A DNA stretch of 64,000 bases. Source: JAGNHN01 sp964590645 (GTDB taxonomy: Bacteria > Bacteroidota > Bacteroidia > Bacteroidales > JAGNHN01). Each line of letters opens with the position of its first letter. Position 1 is the first letter of the stretch. Below the pieces are notes generated by a model. It saw only the letters and a program-made list of their open reading frames with translations. It did no database searches and was not told where the DNA came from. The position numbers and the translations under genes are program-made. This document shows positions 7,603 through 16,055 of the stretch, piece after piece. The DNA lies in assembly GCA_964590645.1 (NCBI GenBank), contig CAZPYJ010000018.1, positions 1-64,000 on the forward strand, given 5' to 3'.

Positions 7603-7866
7603 TATATAAACTCTATTTGAACCCGTTTTCTAATACATTCTTGTTGCTCAATAATACCTTCAATCTTTACCTGAATAAACAGGTGCCTTAATGTTAAAAC
7701 AAAGGTTTTCACAAGTGATTCCTGGCATTGATCTCCCAATCGTCCAACCCACACTTATTCCGGAAAACCACTCCAATCCTTGCGCCGGGTAAAGCTAAAG
7801 AAAATTTTTTATTGCTAAAGAAATAACAGCCGGGGGAAAGCCAATACATCGAAAGGATTACGCAAC
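7603..7866. other. Non-coding stretch
   Basis: I see no gene, clear hairpin or repeat in this stretch. It begins as an AT-rich leader of the GFA gene and runs into the decayed recombinase fragment. Confidence 0.5.
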
Positions 7867-8056
7867 TTACCCCACCTGCAGCTCAGCATAGATTAGCGCC
7901 ATTTTGCTGTCGGTATGGCCCCAGGATAGACTGGATTACCTCCTCGCTTATACCCTGGGCCGCTGCCAGCATACCAAAGGATTGTCGGGCGCAGTGCGTG
8001 TAAATACTTTTATTATCCTGACTGCTGGCAGGCTTTGTTAAGAAGAACGATAATCC
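7867..8056 (-). pseudogene. Tyrosine recombinase C-terminus, frameshifted
   Basis: The minus strand reads KSIYTHCARQSFG, MLAAAQGISEEVIQSILG, then after a one-base shift HTDSKMALIYAELQVG and a stop. These are the catalytic-domain landmarks of phage-type integrases: the HxxR box (H-C-A-R), the LGHT box with its His, and the tyrosine nucleophile in IYAEL. An extra C in the run after the LG codons separates the R box from the tyrosine. Upstream the frame continues for about fifteen codons to a stop; no N-terminal part is present. It is a remnant and cannot make an active enzyme. Confidence 0.75.
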
Positions 8057-8089
8057 CTACATTAGCTGGGTGCAACTACTAAACACGCA

Positions 8090-9385
8090 ATGAAAAGGCT
8101 TCTGCTCTTCTCTATATTGTTTTTCCTGTCTTTCTTCCTCGGCGCCCAGACTACTGTCAACCTTTCTTTCACAGGACGCGACAGTGCCGCCTGGGCCCAA
8201 CTTGACAGCATCCGGGTCACCAACCTCTCACAAGGGGGAGATACACTGCTTCACTGGCCCGATACTGTACTGTCCTACATTAGTATGGGTGTTGATATTG
8301 GTCCTGCTCAGGAATCTTATTTCCAAATCACCAAATGCTTTCCCAATCCATCTGTTGGGCCCACATCCTTAACTCTTTACCTTCCGGGCAGGGACTTGTT
8401 AATGATCAGGACAGTGGATGTGCCTGGAAGGACAATAATGCAAGATGAGTGGATCTTGGATAAGGGGCATCATACTTTGCTGATACAGCTTCCTGAGGAT
8501 GGAATCTATTTATTATCAGCCTGCTGGCAGAATCAATGGAAAACAGTAAAACTAATTCAACAAGGAGGAGGGGAAAGTAATGCCAAACTCGAGCATATTG
8601 CATTCACCCCAAATGATGGTTTCGCGAATAATAAGGCACGTAATACTGGCTTCACCATTACACCGGAAGACACCATTCTGATATGTGGCTTTTCAGGAGG
8701 AATAGATAAGTATATCCAGGATAAACCAACCACAAGCAAAATCTACACGCTTCAGTTTGGTTATAATGTGCCTTGCGAAAGTGTTCCCAGCTTCAACTAT
8801 GGTGGCCAAATCTATACTACCGTACAGATCGGAACCCAATGTTGGATGGCGGAGAATCTGAATGTGGGAACGATGGTGAATAGTGCTATTACAACCACTC
8901 CTCATTCTGATGTTAGCAATAATGGTGTGATTGAAAAATACTGTTATGACAACTATCCTTCAAATTGTGCGACTTATGGTGGATTGTATGATTGGGATGA
9001 AGCAATGGACTATGACAATACCACGGGCGCCCAGGGTATTTGTCCGCCGACCTGGCATATACCAACACAAGCTGAATGGTATACCCTTGTTAACTTTCTT
9101 GGAGGCTCTTCTGTAGCTGGGGCAAAACTAAAGGAAGTCGGCTTCATCTGCCCCCCTGGTACCAATGCTGCAGCTACAAACAGCAGTGGTTTCACTGGCC
9201 TTGCTGGTGGCATACGACAAAGCCACGGGGAGTTCTACAATATGGGCAGTGGCTTCTTCTGGACTTCTACTTCTTATTCTTCATCAGATGCTTGGCACTG
9301 GTATTTGCTCTGTTGGGAACAAAATGCGTACACTTTCCAATACAGCAATAAAAAAGGTTTTTCTATGCGTTGTGTCAAGGATTGA
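8090..9385 (+). CDS. FISUMP-domain secreted protein
   Basis: 431 residues with a signal peptide (1-20, ending LGAQ). Residues about 230-431 are a Fibrobacter succinogenes major paralogous (FISUMP) domain: YGGQIYTTVQIGTQCWMAENL, GLYDWDEAM, GICPPTWHIPTQAEW, and closing GFSMRCVKD. Residues 78-157 read like a T9SS type A sorting domain placed internally (CFPNPSVGPTSL, a GR turn, then EDGIYLLSA and KLIQ); such domains normally end a protein. Function is unknown; these proteins are secreted or cell-surface. The gene sits between two recombinase remnants and may be former cargo of a mobile element. Confidence 0.85.
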   Translation: MKRLLLFSILFFLSFFLGAQTTVNLSFTGRDSAAWAQLDSIRVTNLSQGGDTLLHWPDTVLSYISMGVDIGPAQESYFQITKCFPNPSVGPTSLTLYLPGRDLLMIRTVDVPGRTIMQDEWILDKGHHTLLIQLPEDGIYLLSACWQNQWKTVKLIQQGGGESNAKLEHIAFTPNDGFANNKARNTGFTITPEDTILICGFSGGIDKYIQDKPTTSKIYTLQFGYNVPCESVPSFNYGGQIYTTVQIGTQCWMAENLNVGTMVNSAITTTPHSDVSNNGVIEKYCYDNYPSNCATYGGLYDWDEAMDYDNTTGAQGICPPTWHIPTQAEWYTLVNFLGGSSVAGAKLKEVGFICPPGTNAAATNSSGFTGLAGGIRQSHGEFYNMGSGFFWTSTSYSSSDAWHWYLLCWEQNAYTFQYSNKKGFSMRCVKD

Positions 9386-9398
9386 AATAATATAGGGT

Positions 9399-9551
9399 CT
9401 ATTTTCCCCACTTCCCCATCTCCTTCTCCTTGCGCCCATCCCTGAGTTTTGCATAGATTCGGGTCATTTTGCTGTTGTTATGTCTCAGGATAGATTGAAT
9501 TACTTCCCGGGAAATCCCCTGCGCCATCACCCCCCTGGCAAAGGCTTGCCG
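9399..9551 (-). pseudogene. Tyrosine recombinase C-terminus, truncated
   Basis: The minus strand reads RQAFARGVMAQGISREVIQ, SILRHNNSKMTRIYAKLRDG and a basic tail ending at a stop. It carries the recombinase arginine, the histidine of the RHNN box and the tyrosine nucleophile, but starts exactly at the conserved arginine; everything before it is the terminator of tRNA-Cys. It is about half identical to the remnant at 7867-8056 and has the same orientation. The position just downstream of a tRNA 3' end is where integrases of genomic islands are typically found. Confidence 0.75.
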
Positions 9552-9556
9552 GGAAA

Positions 9557-9592
9557 TGAAAAAACCCGCAATCCATTGATATGCGGGCTTTT
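9557..9592 (-). terminator. Terminator of tRNA-Cys
   Basis: On the minus strand AAAAGCCCGCA pairs with TGCGGGTTTTTT across an 11-base loop, starting a few bases after the tRNA end. It is a standard stem plus T-run. Confidence 0.85.
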
Positions 9593-9595
9593 ATG

Positions 9596-9666
9596 AGGTC
9601 TCGAGCGGATTCGAACCGCTGTACGCGGTTTTGCAGACCGCTGCCTAGCCACTCGGCCACGAGACC
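9596..9666 (-). tRNA. tRNA-Cys (anticodon GCA)
   Basis: A 71-base cloverleaf can be drawn. The acceptor stem GGTCTCG/CGAGACC is followed by discriminator U, as expected for tRNA-Cys. The anticodon arm GCGGT-CTGCAAA-ACCGC presents GCA, and the T arm has loop TTCGAAT. CCA is not encoded. A TATCTTTG promoter box lies 11 bases before the 5' end and a terminator follows. The integrase remnant next to its 3' end suggests it once served as an attachment site. Confidence 0.96.
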
Positions 9667-9676
9667 CTGAGCGGTG

Positions 9677-9684
9677 CAAAGATA
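9677..9684 (-). promoter_or_regulatory. -7 box TATCTTTG of tRNA-Cys
   Basis: An exact TAnnTTTG box followed by CA on the minus strand, 11 bases before the mature 5' end, which fits transcription starting close to the tRNA. Confidence 0.65.
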
Positions 9685-9710
9685 GAAAAAAAGCGTACAA
9701 GCGTACAAGC

Positions 9711-9790
9711 GACCCTTCGGCTTCCCTTCGACTGCGCTCCCCTCGACTTCGCTCGGGGAGCGGGCAAGCGCTCAGGGCAAGAAAGCGAAA
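9711..9790. repeat. Dispersed repeat module A, third location
   Basis: ACCCTTCGGCTTCCCTTCGA, TGCGCTC, a hairpin CCCTCGACTTCGCTCGGGG-like, then AAGCGCTCAGGGCAAG. This matches module A seen at 322-388 and 1170-1220 and, inverted, near 48.5 kb. Nothing else is seen between the tRNA promoter and the end of the next gene. Confidence 0.7.
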
Positions 9791-9863
9791 AGAAGCACAC
9801 AGGAGCAGCCTTTCGTATGAGGGTTAAGCCCCTTGCGGGCCCCGGGGCCTGTGCCGGCTCAAG

Positions 9864-11519
9864 TCAGTGAAACCACCCCACACCCATCGTAGCAGTGGTT
9901 TTCTTTCCCCGGTAAAAAGCAGGCAGGTAGTGCGCTGCGCCCTCCCCCCCGGCATCGCTGAATGCAAGGCTGCCAAAAAGCTTCAGGTGGGCCAGGATAC
10001 GGTAGGAAGCCTGCAGTTTGTATTCTTGCATCCTCAACACCTCTTCCTCCATAAAAGGCAGTCCGGTCCGGGCTGTCCCCTCTGCCGTATAATCCGGGCC
10101 CTTTCGCCATAGGGTATAGGAGGCCTCCAAACGGGCAAAAGGCAGGGGCGCCCAACGCAGAGAAAGATAGAGCTCATCGGCATTGTCGCTGAGATAATGC
10201 CCCAGATTATAGCGGTTCGACTCGAAGGTAGTCACAGGCGTATTGTGGCGGTAGGCCATCGGCAGGTTGCGGGTGTACTCGGCCACGCTGCGGAGCCCGG
10301 CAACAGGGAGATCATAGACGGCCAGCCCTATCTTCATCCCCAGGTGGTTGGACTGCTTTTCCCTGTCCCAGAAATTCCCCAGGGAAACCTCATCCACAAA
10401 AAGGGAAGTGTAGGCGTGCAGCCATCCGAACTGCCAGGTTTGGATATCGAAAAACATCTGGGCATTCTGTCCAACCCGGTTGCTGCCGGCCCCGCTCAGG
10501 GTGTGATCCACGGATTTAAAAAAGAGGAAGGGGATGAAATAGGTGAAGCGGGGCAGGTCATCGCTGTACACGATGCTGTTGCCAAAAGAAAAATGCAGCT
10601 GCTTCCAGGGCTTGAGGGTAAAAAGATTGGCGGCGATGTATTTACCAAAATAGTGCTCCCTTCGCTCTTTCCCAAAGGCATTGGTATACCAGGCGGTGCG
10701 ACTGCTGTCGATCACCTCCGAGATCAGCCATCCGTGGAAGTACTGAAACTCCAGCCATTTTACCGGGGCGAGGTAGAGGCCCAGCCAGGGGAAGGAAGGC
10801 GTACGGCCGGAAAGAATGCTGCTTCCGTGGTATCCGCTTCCCCAGCGGATATGGTCTTTGGCCATCATTACATTGCCCCAATCCCAGGCATAGGAGAGGC
10901 CTGCCCGGGCCTCGCTGTACTCCCCGCCTTGTCCTGTCCATTTAAAATTGCCCCCCGGACGCCGGGTGAGGTACTCATCTTCAGCCAGGCGAAGAGATTC
11001 AGCATTGTCTTCCAGGCTGCCCCAAAAGCCCCAATGCCTTCCTGCCGTGGCGGTGAAAGCCAGGCCACTGCGACGCCAGCTCTCTGTCCCGGCTTCATTG
11101 CTGTACATCTCATACGACAGCAGGGGCCGGAGCCGGAAGCTGAATAAGGTGTCGCGGTAGAAGAAGAGGTCTTCATTATACCCTTGCAGCGGCCCTTTTC
11201 CAAAGGAGGTGAACAGGGAGCGCGGATAAGTCAAGGATGTTTCGGGATGCGCATAGGCCGGGGCCAGGCGATGCTTCAGGGCTTCGATTTCTTTCCTGAG
11301 ACGGGGCGTCAGGCCGGTGATGCTGTCTGCCGCGCAAAGGGCTTCATACACTTTCTTCTCGGAAAGGGGTGCAAGGGCCATCTGGATACTGCCTTCAGAA
11401 AAGACATTGTATTCCCTCAGCAGCCCATATACATCAGCCTGGCGAATAGGCAGGGGGACGTCCTGGCTGCGGCCCGGAACAAGGCAAAGCAAAAGCAATA
11501 TGAAAGGCAGGCTTCTCAT
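9864..11519 (-). CDS. Wzi-like outer-membrane beta-barrel protein
   Basis: 551 residues from the ATG that gives a signal peptide (MRSLPFILLLLCLVPGRSQ); a longer upstream frame is just the 3' end of the RNase H gene read in another phase. The body is a run of amphipathic strands rich in aromatic residues and closes with GVGWFH, as expected of an outer-membrane barrel. The segment MMAKDHIRWGSGYHGSSIL, then PSFPWLGL, resembles the Wzi family, which in enterobacteria anchors capsule at the surface; in Bacteroidota the role is unproven. It starts 4 bases after the RNase H stop, so the two are probably co-transcribed. Confidence 0.75.
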   Translation of the reverse strand: MRSLPFILLLLCLVPGRSQDVPLPIRQADVYGLLREYNVFSEGSIQMALAPLSEKKVYEALCAADSITGLTPRLRKEIEALKHRLAPAYAHPETSLTYPRSLFTSFGKGPLQGYNEDLFFYRDTLFSFRLRPLLSYEMYSNEAGTESWRRSGLAFTATAGRHWGFWGSLEDNAESLRLAEDEYLTRRPGGNFKWTGQGGEYSEARAGLSYAWDWGNVMMAKDHIRWGSGYHGSSILSGRTPSFPWLGLYLAPVKWLEFQYFHGWLISEVIDSSRTAWYTNAFGKERREHYFGKYIAANLFTLKPWKQLHFSFGNSIVYSDDLPRFTYFIPFLFFKSVDHTLSGAGSNRVGQNAQMFFDIQTWQFGWLHAYTSLFVDEVSLGNFWDREKQSNHLGMKIGLAVYDLPVAGLRSVAEYTRNLPMAYRHNTPVTTFESNRYNLGHYLSDNADELYLSLRWAPLPFARLEASYTLWRKGPDYTAEGTARTGLPFMEEEVLRMQEYKLQASYRILAHLKLFGSLAFSDAGGEGAAHYLPAFYRGKKTTATMGVGWFH

Positions 11520-11523
11520 CGGG

Positions 11524-12153
11524 TCATTTCCGGCCAAAATCCGCGGGGATCTCGCCCCAGACCGCCGTTTCCCATTTGAGCAAGGGATTGGCCCAGGTAT
11601 GGGTTTGCAACCACTTTTCTGCCCTGTCCACCAGGGAAAAGAGATCCGCATTGCGCCGGTTGCGCGGCAGCTTTGTATTGACTTTCTTGTCTTTCACCCA
11701 CTTCATTGCCGTTTTTGAGTCGGTATAAACCGGGATTGTCAGCTTTCGCTCGGCCAGGAATGCCAGGGCGTGCACGATCGCCAGGAATTCTCCGATATTG
11801 ACTGTCCCTTCCTGGAATGGCCCCTGGTGAAAGAGTTGCGCTCCCGACATTGTGTCCACGCCCCTGTACTCCAGTACGCCCGGATTGCCTGCACAGGCGG
11901 CATCCACCGACAGGCTGTCCGGGTTGGGTCTTCCAAATTTCTCAAGCTCCGCCTCCGAGGGCTGTGCCCTTTTACCGATAAAGTGGTGCGGGGGTTTCGA
12001 AAAAGCTTCCCAGGCTGCAGATTCGTCGGGGAAACCCTTGTACAAGGCTCCTTCTGTCCCTTTCACCTGCTCCTCGCACTCCTTCCAGGAAGGGTACACT
12101 CCGGGGATTTTTCCACGCCAGACGACATAGTGGGTGTTTCTTTTCTTCGCCAT
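11524..12153 (-). CDS. Ribonuclease H with viroplasmin-type N-terminus
   Basis: 209 residues. Residues 1-48 are an RNA/DNA-hybrid-binding (caulimovirus viroplasmin) domain: YVVWRGKIPGVYPSWKECEE, then YKGFPDESAAWEAF. Residues 78-209 are an RNase H fold with acidic residues Asp84 (SVDAACAGNPG), Glu122 (NIGEFLAIVHAL), Asp145 (VYTDSKTAM) and Asp205 in the closing GEIPADFGRK, a tail I associate with the Bacteroidota form. It degrades RNA in RNA-DNA hybrids in the cytoplasm. The start is the ATG giving MAKKRNTHYV; the longer open frame upstream has no domain and overlaps the divergent gene. Confidence 0.93.
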   Translation of the reverse strand: MAKKRNTHYVVWRGKIPGVYPSWKECEEQVKGTEGALYKGFPDESAAWEAFSKPPHHFIGKRAQPSEAELEKFGRPNPDSLSVDAACAGNPGVLEYRGVDTMSGAQLFHQGPFQEGTVNIGEFLAIVHALAFLAERKLTIPVYTDSKTAMKWVKDKKVNTKLPRNRRNADLFSLVDRAEKWLQTHTWANPLLKWETAVWGEIPADFGRK

Positions 12154-12203
12154 CGCTTCAAAGGTAGCCAATTTGACTTTCGTGCCGGATAGGGCGGAAG
12201 TCC

Positions 12204-12211
12204 TATCTTTG
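12204..12211 (+). promoter_or_regulatory. -7 box TATCTTTG
   Basis: An exact match to TAnnTTTG, 17 bases before the ATG of the GldH-like lipoprotein. No TTG lies at the normal -33 distance. Confidence 0.55.
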
Positions 12212-12228
12212 TGACAATTTTGAGTACG

Positions 12229-12705
12229 ATGAAAACACAGACGCTGACCGGCATTTTGCTCCTCCTGCTGGGATTGTTCTCCTGCCAGCGCGGCCCCTGG
12301 ATGGAAGAGGCCCGGCTTTTCCCCGACCAAAACTGGATTCGCTTCGAAACACAGTGGTTTGATTTTACCCCCCCAGCACAGCAAAAGTCGGCCGACCTTC
12401 GCCTGAGCCTCACCTACAATGAAAACATCAATCTCGACCGCCTTCCGGTGATGGCCACCATTCACGCTCCTTCGGGAGAGATGCGTTACCGGGAACTGAT
12501 GTTCCACCTGAGGGATGAAAGCGGACAATTTCAGGGTGCGGAAATACTGGAGGAAAGCGGACGGCAATGGAAGCTGCAAATGATGATGCGCCAGGATTTC
12601 GAATTCCGGGAGGAGGGATTGTATCGCTTTGAAATTGAGAACCTGAGCAGTAAATACGACAATCCGGGTCTGGTGAGCCTGGAATTGCGGGTGGAAGCCC
12701 CTTAG
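12229..12705 (+). CDS. GldH-like lipoprotein
   Basis: 158 residues from the ATG downstream of the promoter box. The lipobox LFSC puts the acylated cysteine at 19. The mature part is a single beta-rich domain: NWIRFETQWFDF, then LRLSLTYNENINLDRLPVM, an HLRDESGQF segment, and a closing NPGLVSLELRVE. Layout and the ending resemble GldH, a lipoprotein linked to gliding motility and type IX secretion, but similarity by eye is weak and no other gld gene is adjacent. It could equally be an unrelated envelope lipoprotein. It is transcribed divergently from RNase H and convergently with the TonB receptor. Confidence 0.6.
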   Translation: MKTQTLTGILLLLLGLFSCQRGPWMEEARLFPDQNWIRFETQWFDFTPPAQQKSADLRLSLTYNENINLDRLPVMATIHAPSGEMRYRELMFHLRDESGQFQGAEILEESGRQWKLQMMMRQDFEFREEGLYRFEIENLSSKYDNPGLVSLELRVEAP

Positions 12706-12812
12706 GTCTGTATCCTGGCCGGCCTGGCATTTTCGCGGATAAGCGCTTTGTAATCACCTGGAAGAAAGCGGGAAGGATGTGGAGAAGTATGCGGGGCCTT
12801 TGAAGTGATCAG

Positions 12813-12832
12813 CCTGCCTGCTGGCAGGCAGG
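12813..12832. repeat. REP-like palindrome (CCTGCCTGC-TG-GCAGGCAGG)
   Basis: Nine-base arms around TG, placed between two convergent genes. A related hairpin with the same core occurs at 48268-48287. It has no T-run, so it is not a classic terminator, though it may stabilise transcript ends. Confidence 0.7.
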
Positions 12833-12877
12833 TGGGCAGTTGAAGCGAGACTGTGGTTTGGTGAGCGCAGCGTATCC

Positions 12878-15304
12878 TCAGAACAAATCCAGGCTGATCC
12901 CGGCATAGAGCATCCTGCCATAAATGGGAGCATAGATGAAGGCGGCATCATCCAGACGGCGTTCATCCTGAATGGTATCAAAAACATTGTCCACTCCCGC
13001 ATAGACCTTCCAGTTCTGAATGCCGCGTGAGACTTTCATATTGACCACATTATGGGCAGGGGTTTTACGAATAAGCGACAGGTCTGCTTCTCCCTGCTCC
13101 GGGCTGTGGTAATAATCGATGTACAAATAGCCTTGCCGCTGCACAAAGGCAGTGGCCATCCATTTTCCCGGGCTGTATTCCAGGCGCATCACTGAGCTGG
13201 TGCGCGGGAAACGGGAAATGTAGCGGCTTTCTTCGGCATACTCTGTTCCATCCCAGTCTTCCCGGATATGGTCGTAGCGTCCGTCATTAAAGGTGAAGTC
13301 AATGCCTGCATCCAGGTCTTTCTGGAGGTTTACCATCAGCGAGAATTCCACGCCCTGCACCAGGGCATCATCCACATTGACCCACTGGTAATCATATCCT
13401 TTGGCGGCCACTTCTTCAGTGGCATCGCTGAAGGCAATCATATCATTGAGCCGGGTGCGGAAGAGGTTAAGGCTGATTCGGATGCGGTCGCCGTAATAAT
13501 CTCCGGAGGTATTGATGCTGAAAGAGCGCTCCGGCGATAAGCCGACCGATTTCCAGACCCTTGGCGAACCGGAGCAGAGGTGCAGGTCTTCAGAGAATCC
13601 GAAAGGGGCACGAAAGCCGGTTCCGGCACTGGCCCTCAGGCTGATCTTGTCGTTGAGCTTGTACTTCACTGCCAAACGGGGATTGAGGCTGTTTTCTTCA
13701 TACTCCACCACAGGAAAGTCCTCCGCATCTGAAACCTGCTGGTCGGAGAAGTACTGATCCGTGCTGCGGTGGAAGTCGAAACGCAAACCCGGAACAACAG
13801 TAAGCTTGCGGGTGGGCTGCCATTCACCCTGCACAAAAATACCGGATTCCAGGGCTGACTTTCTGGAGGTGGAGCGGTAGGAGCTTCCGTAATACGGGCT
13901 TTCTTCATCCACCACCACATACATCCCCGATTCTTCCAATACATCGCCGGATAGCTGAATTCCGGTGGTAAGGGTATATTTCAGGCTGCGCTTTTCCAGG
14001 GTCACACTGCTGTTCCAGCTCTGTTCCTCTGCCAGGTAAGGACGCATTTCCCGCACATCCGGAGCCGTATCTCCGTGCGTGGCAAGGTAGTCCCCCAGAT
14101 AGGAATCATTGGTGGCTTCTCTCTGGTGATTCACGTAATTCAGGCGGTAGTCTATACTCATTCCGTTGCGCAAGGGCAGGGTGTACCCCAGTTCTGTCTG
14201 ATAACGGTGGGTAATGATATTCTCGGTGCCTTCGGTGAAGGGGTTGCGGAAGACATCGTCCACCATTACTCCGCCCTGCCTATGTTCATTGATGAATTTG
14301 GCCCTGAGCACCAATTGGTCTTTGTCTTTCAGCACCTCATCAAAATAGAGTCCGACACCTGCATTCTTCAGGCTTGTCGCAACCCGGTCGCTGATCCCGT
14401 CAGGCTGACGTACCTCCTCAACAGTAGCGCCTTCTCCGCTCACATCAATGGCCGCCTCACGGATATGCTGGGCGTAGAGGCTGACCCCTATGTTTCCCTT
14501 TTCATTCCGCATTGAGGAGGTGAATCCGTACCTGGCAGAATGATAACTGCCATATTGCATATCCAGTTTGGCGGTAGGTATGGTTGAGGGTTCGCGGCTT
14601 ACAATATTGATGGCCCCGGCAATGGCTCCACTTCCATAGAGGGAAGAGCCGGCCCCTTTCACCACTTCAATCCGCCCAATGTCCAGGGTAGAGATTTGCT
14701 TTAAGCCGTACACTCCGGCCAGGCCGCTGTACACCGGCTGTCCATCCACCAGCACCTGGGTGTGCTCTGCACCAAGTCCCTGCATCCTCAGCATCGTAAA
14801 ATCGCAGGCCTGGCACTGGCTTTCCACCCTGAGGCCGGCTACCCCTTCCAGGGCTTCATACAGATTGCAGGCATTTTTATTCTCGATGTCCTTCATTGTG
14901 ATCACTTCCGTACGCACCGGAACATCCTTGATGTGGTGCGAGCTACGGGTTCCCGTGATGACCACCTGATCCAGGTTGAATACATCCGGTTCCAACACAA
15001 AGAAGAAATTCCGGGTCTCATTGCGGCTCAGCCTCACTTCCACTTCTTTGGTCTTGTATCCCATTGCCTGGATAAGCAGGGTATGCTGCCCTTCAGGCAG
15101 GTTGGCGAACTTGAAGTGTCCCGACGCATCGCAGGTGGTACCCAGTCGGCTTCCCTTGACGCTGATGTTCGCAAAGGGAATATGCTGCTGGTCTCTGGCC
15201 GATCTCACATCGCCAAAAAGCATTATGTCTGTCAGATCTGCCTGGCTTCTGCCCATCAGTATTCCAAGCATCAGGCTGATCAGAATTAGGATTAATCTTC
15301 GCAT
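12878..15304 (-). CDS. TonB-dependent outer-membrane receptor
   Basis: 808 residues: signal peptide (1-20), a carboxypeptidase-regulatory-like domain (about 27-108), a plug (about 118-238, with DQVVITGTR as TonB box region, LVDGQPVYSG, and RIEVVKGAGSSLYGSGAIAG), then a 22-strand-type barrel ending in ISLDLF. The plug contains Cys164-Gln-Ala-Cys167 before MLRMQGLG; a CQxC in this place recurs in a Bacteroidota receptor group and might bind metal or a cofactor. It imports a scarce substrate across the outer membrane with energy from TonB-ExbBD. No substrate-processing genes lie beside it, so the substrate stays open. Confidence 0.93.
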   Translation of the reverse strand: MRRLILILISLMLGILMGRSQADLTDIMLFGDVRSARDQQHIPFANISVKGSRLGTTCDASGHFKFANLPEGQHTLLIQAMGYKTKEVEVRLSRNETRNFFFVLEPDVFNLDQVVITGTRSSHHIKDVPVRTEVITMKDIENKNACNLYEALEGVAGLRVESQCQACDFTMLRMQGLGAEHTQVLVDGQPVYSGLAGVYGLKQISTLDIGRIEVVKGAGSSLYGSGAIAGAINIVSREPSTIPTAKLDMQYGSYHSARYGFTSSMRNEKGNIGVSLYAQHIREAAIDVSGEGATVEEVRQPDGISDRVATSLKNAGVGLYFDEVLKDKDQLVLRAKFINEHRQGGVMVDDVFRNPFTEGTENIITHRYQTELGYTLPLRNGMSIDYRLNYVNHQREATNDSYLGDYLATHGDTAPDVREMRPYLAEEQSWNSSVTLEKRSLKYTLTTGIQLSGDVLEESGMYVVVDEESPYYGSSYRSTSRKSALESGIFVQGEWQPTRKLTVVPGLRFDFHRSTDQYFSDQQVSDAEDFPVVEYEENSLNPRLAVKYKLNDKISLRASAGTGFRAPFGFSEDLHLCSGSPRVWKSVGLSPERSFSINTSGDYYGDRIRISLNLFRTRLNDMIAFSDATEEVAAKGYDYQWVNVDDALVQGVEFSLMVNLQKDLDAGIDFTFNDGRYDHIREDWDGTEYAEESRYISRFPRTSSVMRLEYSPGKWMATAFVQRQGYLYIDYYHSPEQGEADLSLIRKTPAHNVVNMKVSRGIQNWKVYAGVDNVFDTIQDERRLDDAAFIYAPIYGRMLYAGISLDLF

Positions 15305-15449
15305 CGTCTGGCAATTTGGTTTTTACGATACAAAGGACCGAATAAGGGTAAAATCCTGCCATCCCCATTTATAGGGAAAAACCCTGTTCGTCATCCCCAT
15401 AAAGGATGAATGAAAGGAGAAGGGAAGCCCGGACGCTTATTGCGGAGGC

Positions 15450-16055
15450 TCAGGCAGGGGGAAGGTGATCGAGAGAGATGATCTTATGCGTAATGGCATA
15501 CAGGGTGAGTCCGGAAAGGCTTTTTACCGATGTTTTCCGTGTAATGTTCTTGCGGTGACTGATCACGGTGTGCAGGCTGATATGGAGTGCATCGGCTATT
15601 TCTTTATTGCTGGCACCGTTCACCAGTGCTTTGAGCACTTCCCTTTCTCTCTCGCTCAGGCTTTCCTGTTCCTCCTTCTCCTCCCCAGACACTTGTTTTT
15701 CCAGCACCTGTCCCAACTTTTCTCTGATGCGGTCCGGACTGTCGTTGATGTCAATAAGCAAGTCAAAATGATCCAGTACGGTTTGATCCACCCAGTGATA
15801 ATGCAAGGCAGCCCACCTCAGGCCTGGATGGACTGATTTCAGGTTTCTGACTTGTTTTTCCCGATTGATCAGCAGCAGCGGGTTAAGGATGATCAGGTCG
15901 GGAAAGGCGGCCGGGGCAAGGCGATGCAATTCCTCCAGCTCGTCGAGGTGGCTGATGCGAAAGCTGTATCCGGCTCGGTGCAGGACGAGGTTGAGTCCTT
16001 CGCGGATGATCTGTGAGGGTTCGGCCAGGGCGATATGGAAGCGCGGCTTACTCAT
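15450..16055 (-). CDS. LuxR/NarL-type regulator with degenerate receiver
   Basis: 201 residues from the ATG giving MSKPRFHIALAEPSQ. Residues 5-120 have the receiver fold, but the phosphoacceptor position reads FPDLIILNPLLL with Asn58 in place of Asp, and the acidic pair near residue 10 is AE. Classical phosphorylation is therefore unlikely. Residues 137-195 are a LuxR helix-turn-helix (LSEREREVLKALVNGASNKE, then HTVISHRKNI). Its start overlaps the end of the hemerythrin gene by 8 bases. It probably answers to a direct ligand or to the hemerythrin-like partner rather than a kinase; no kinase gene is in this operon. Confidence 0.88.
   Translation of the reverse strand: MSKPRFHIALAEPSQIIREGLNLVLHRAGYSFRISHLDELEELHRLAPAAFPDLIILNPLLLINREKQVRNLKSVHPGLRWAALHYHWVDQTVLDHFDLLIDINDSPDRIREKLGQVLEKQVSGEEKEEQESLSEREREVLKALVNGASNKEIADALHISLHTVISHRKNITRKTSVKSLSGLTLYAITHKIISLDHLPPA

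Noticed and set aside
10197..11147. 316-codon plus-strand frame opposite the Wzi-like gene
   Set aside because: The antisense frame mirrors codon bias of the real gene; the minus-strand product has a signal peptide and barrel pattern.
11524..12579. 351-codon version of RNase H
   Set aside because: The extra 142 codons overlap the divergent lipoprotein gene antisense and carry no domain; the ATG at 12153 starts the known fold.
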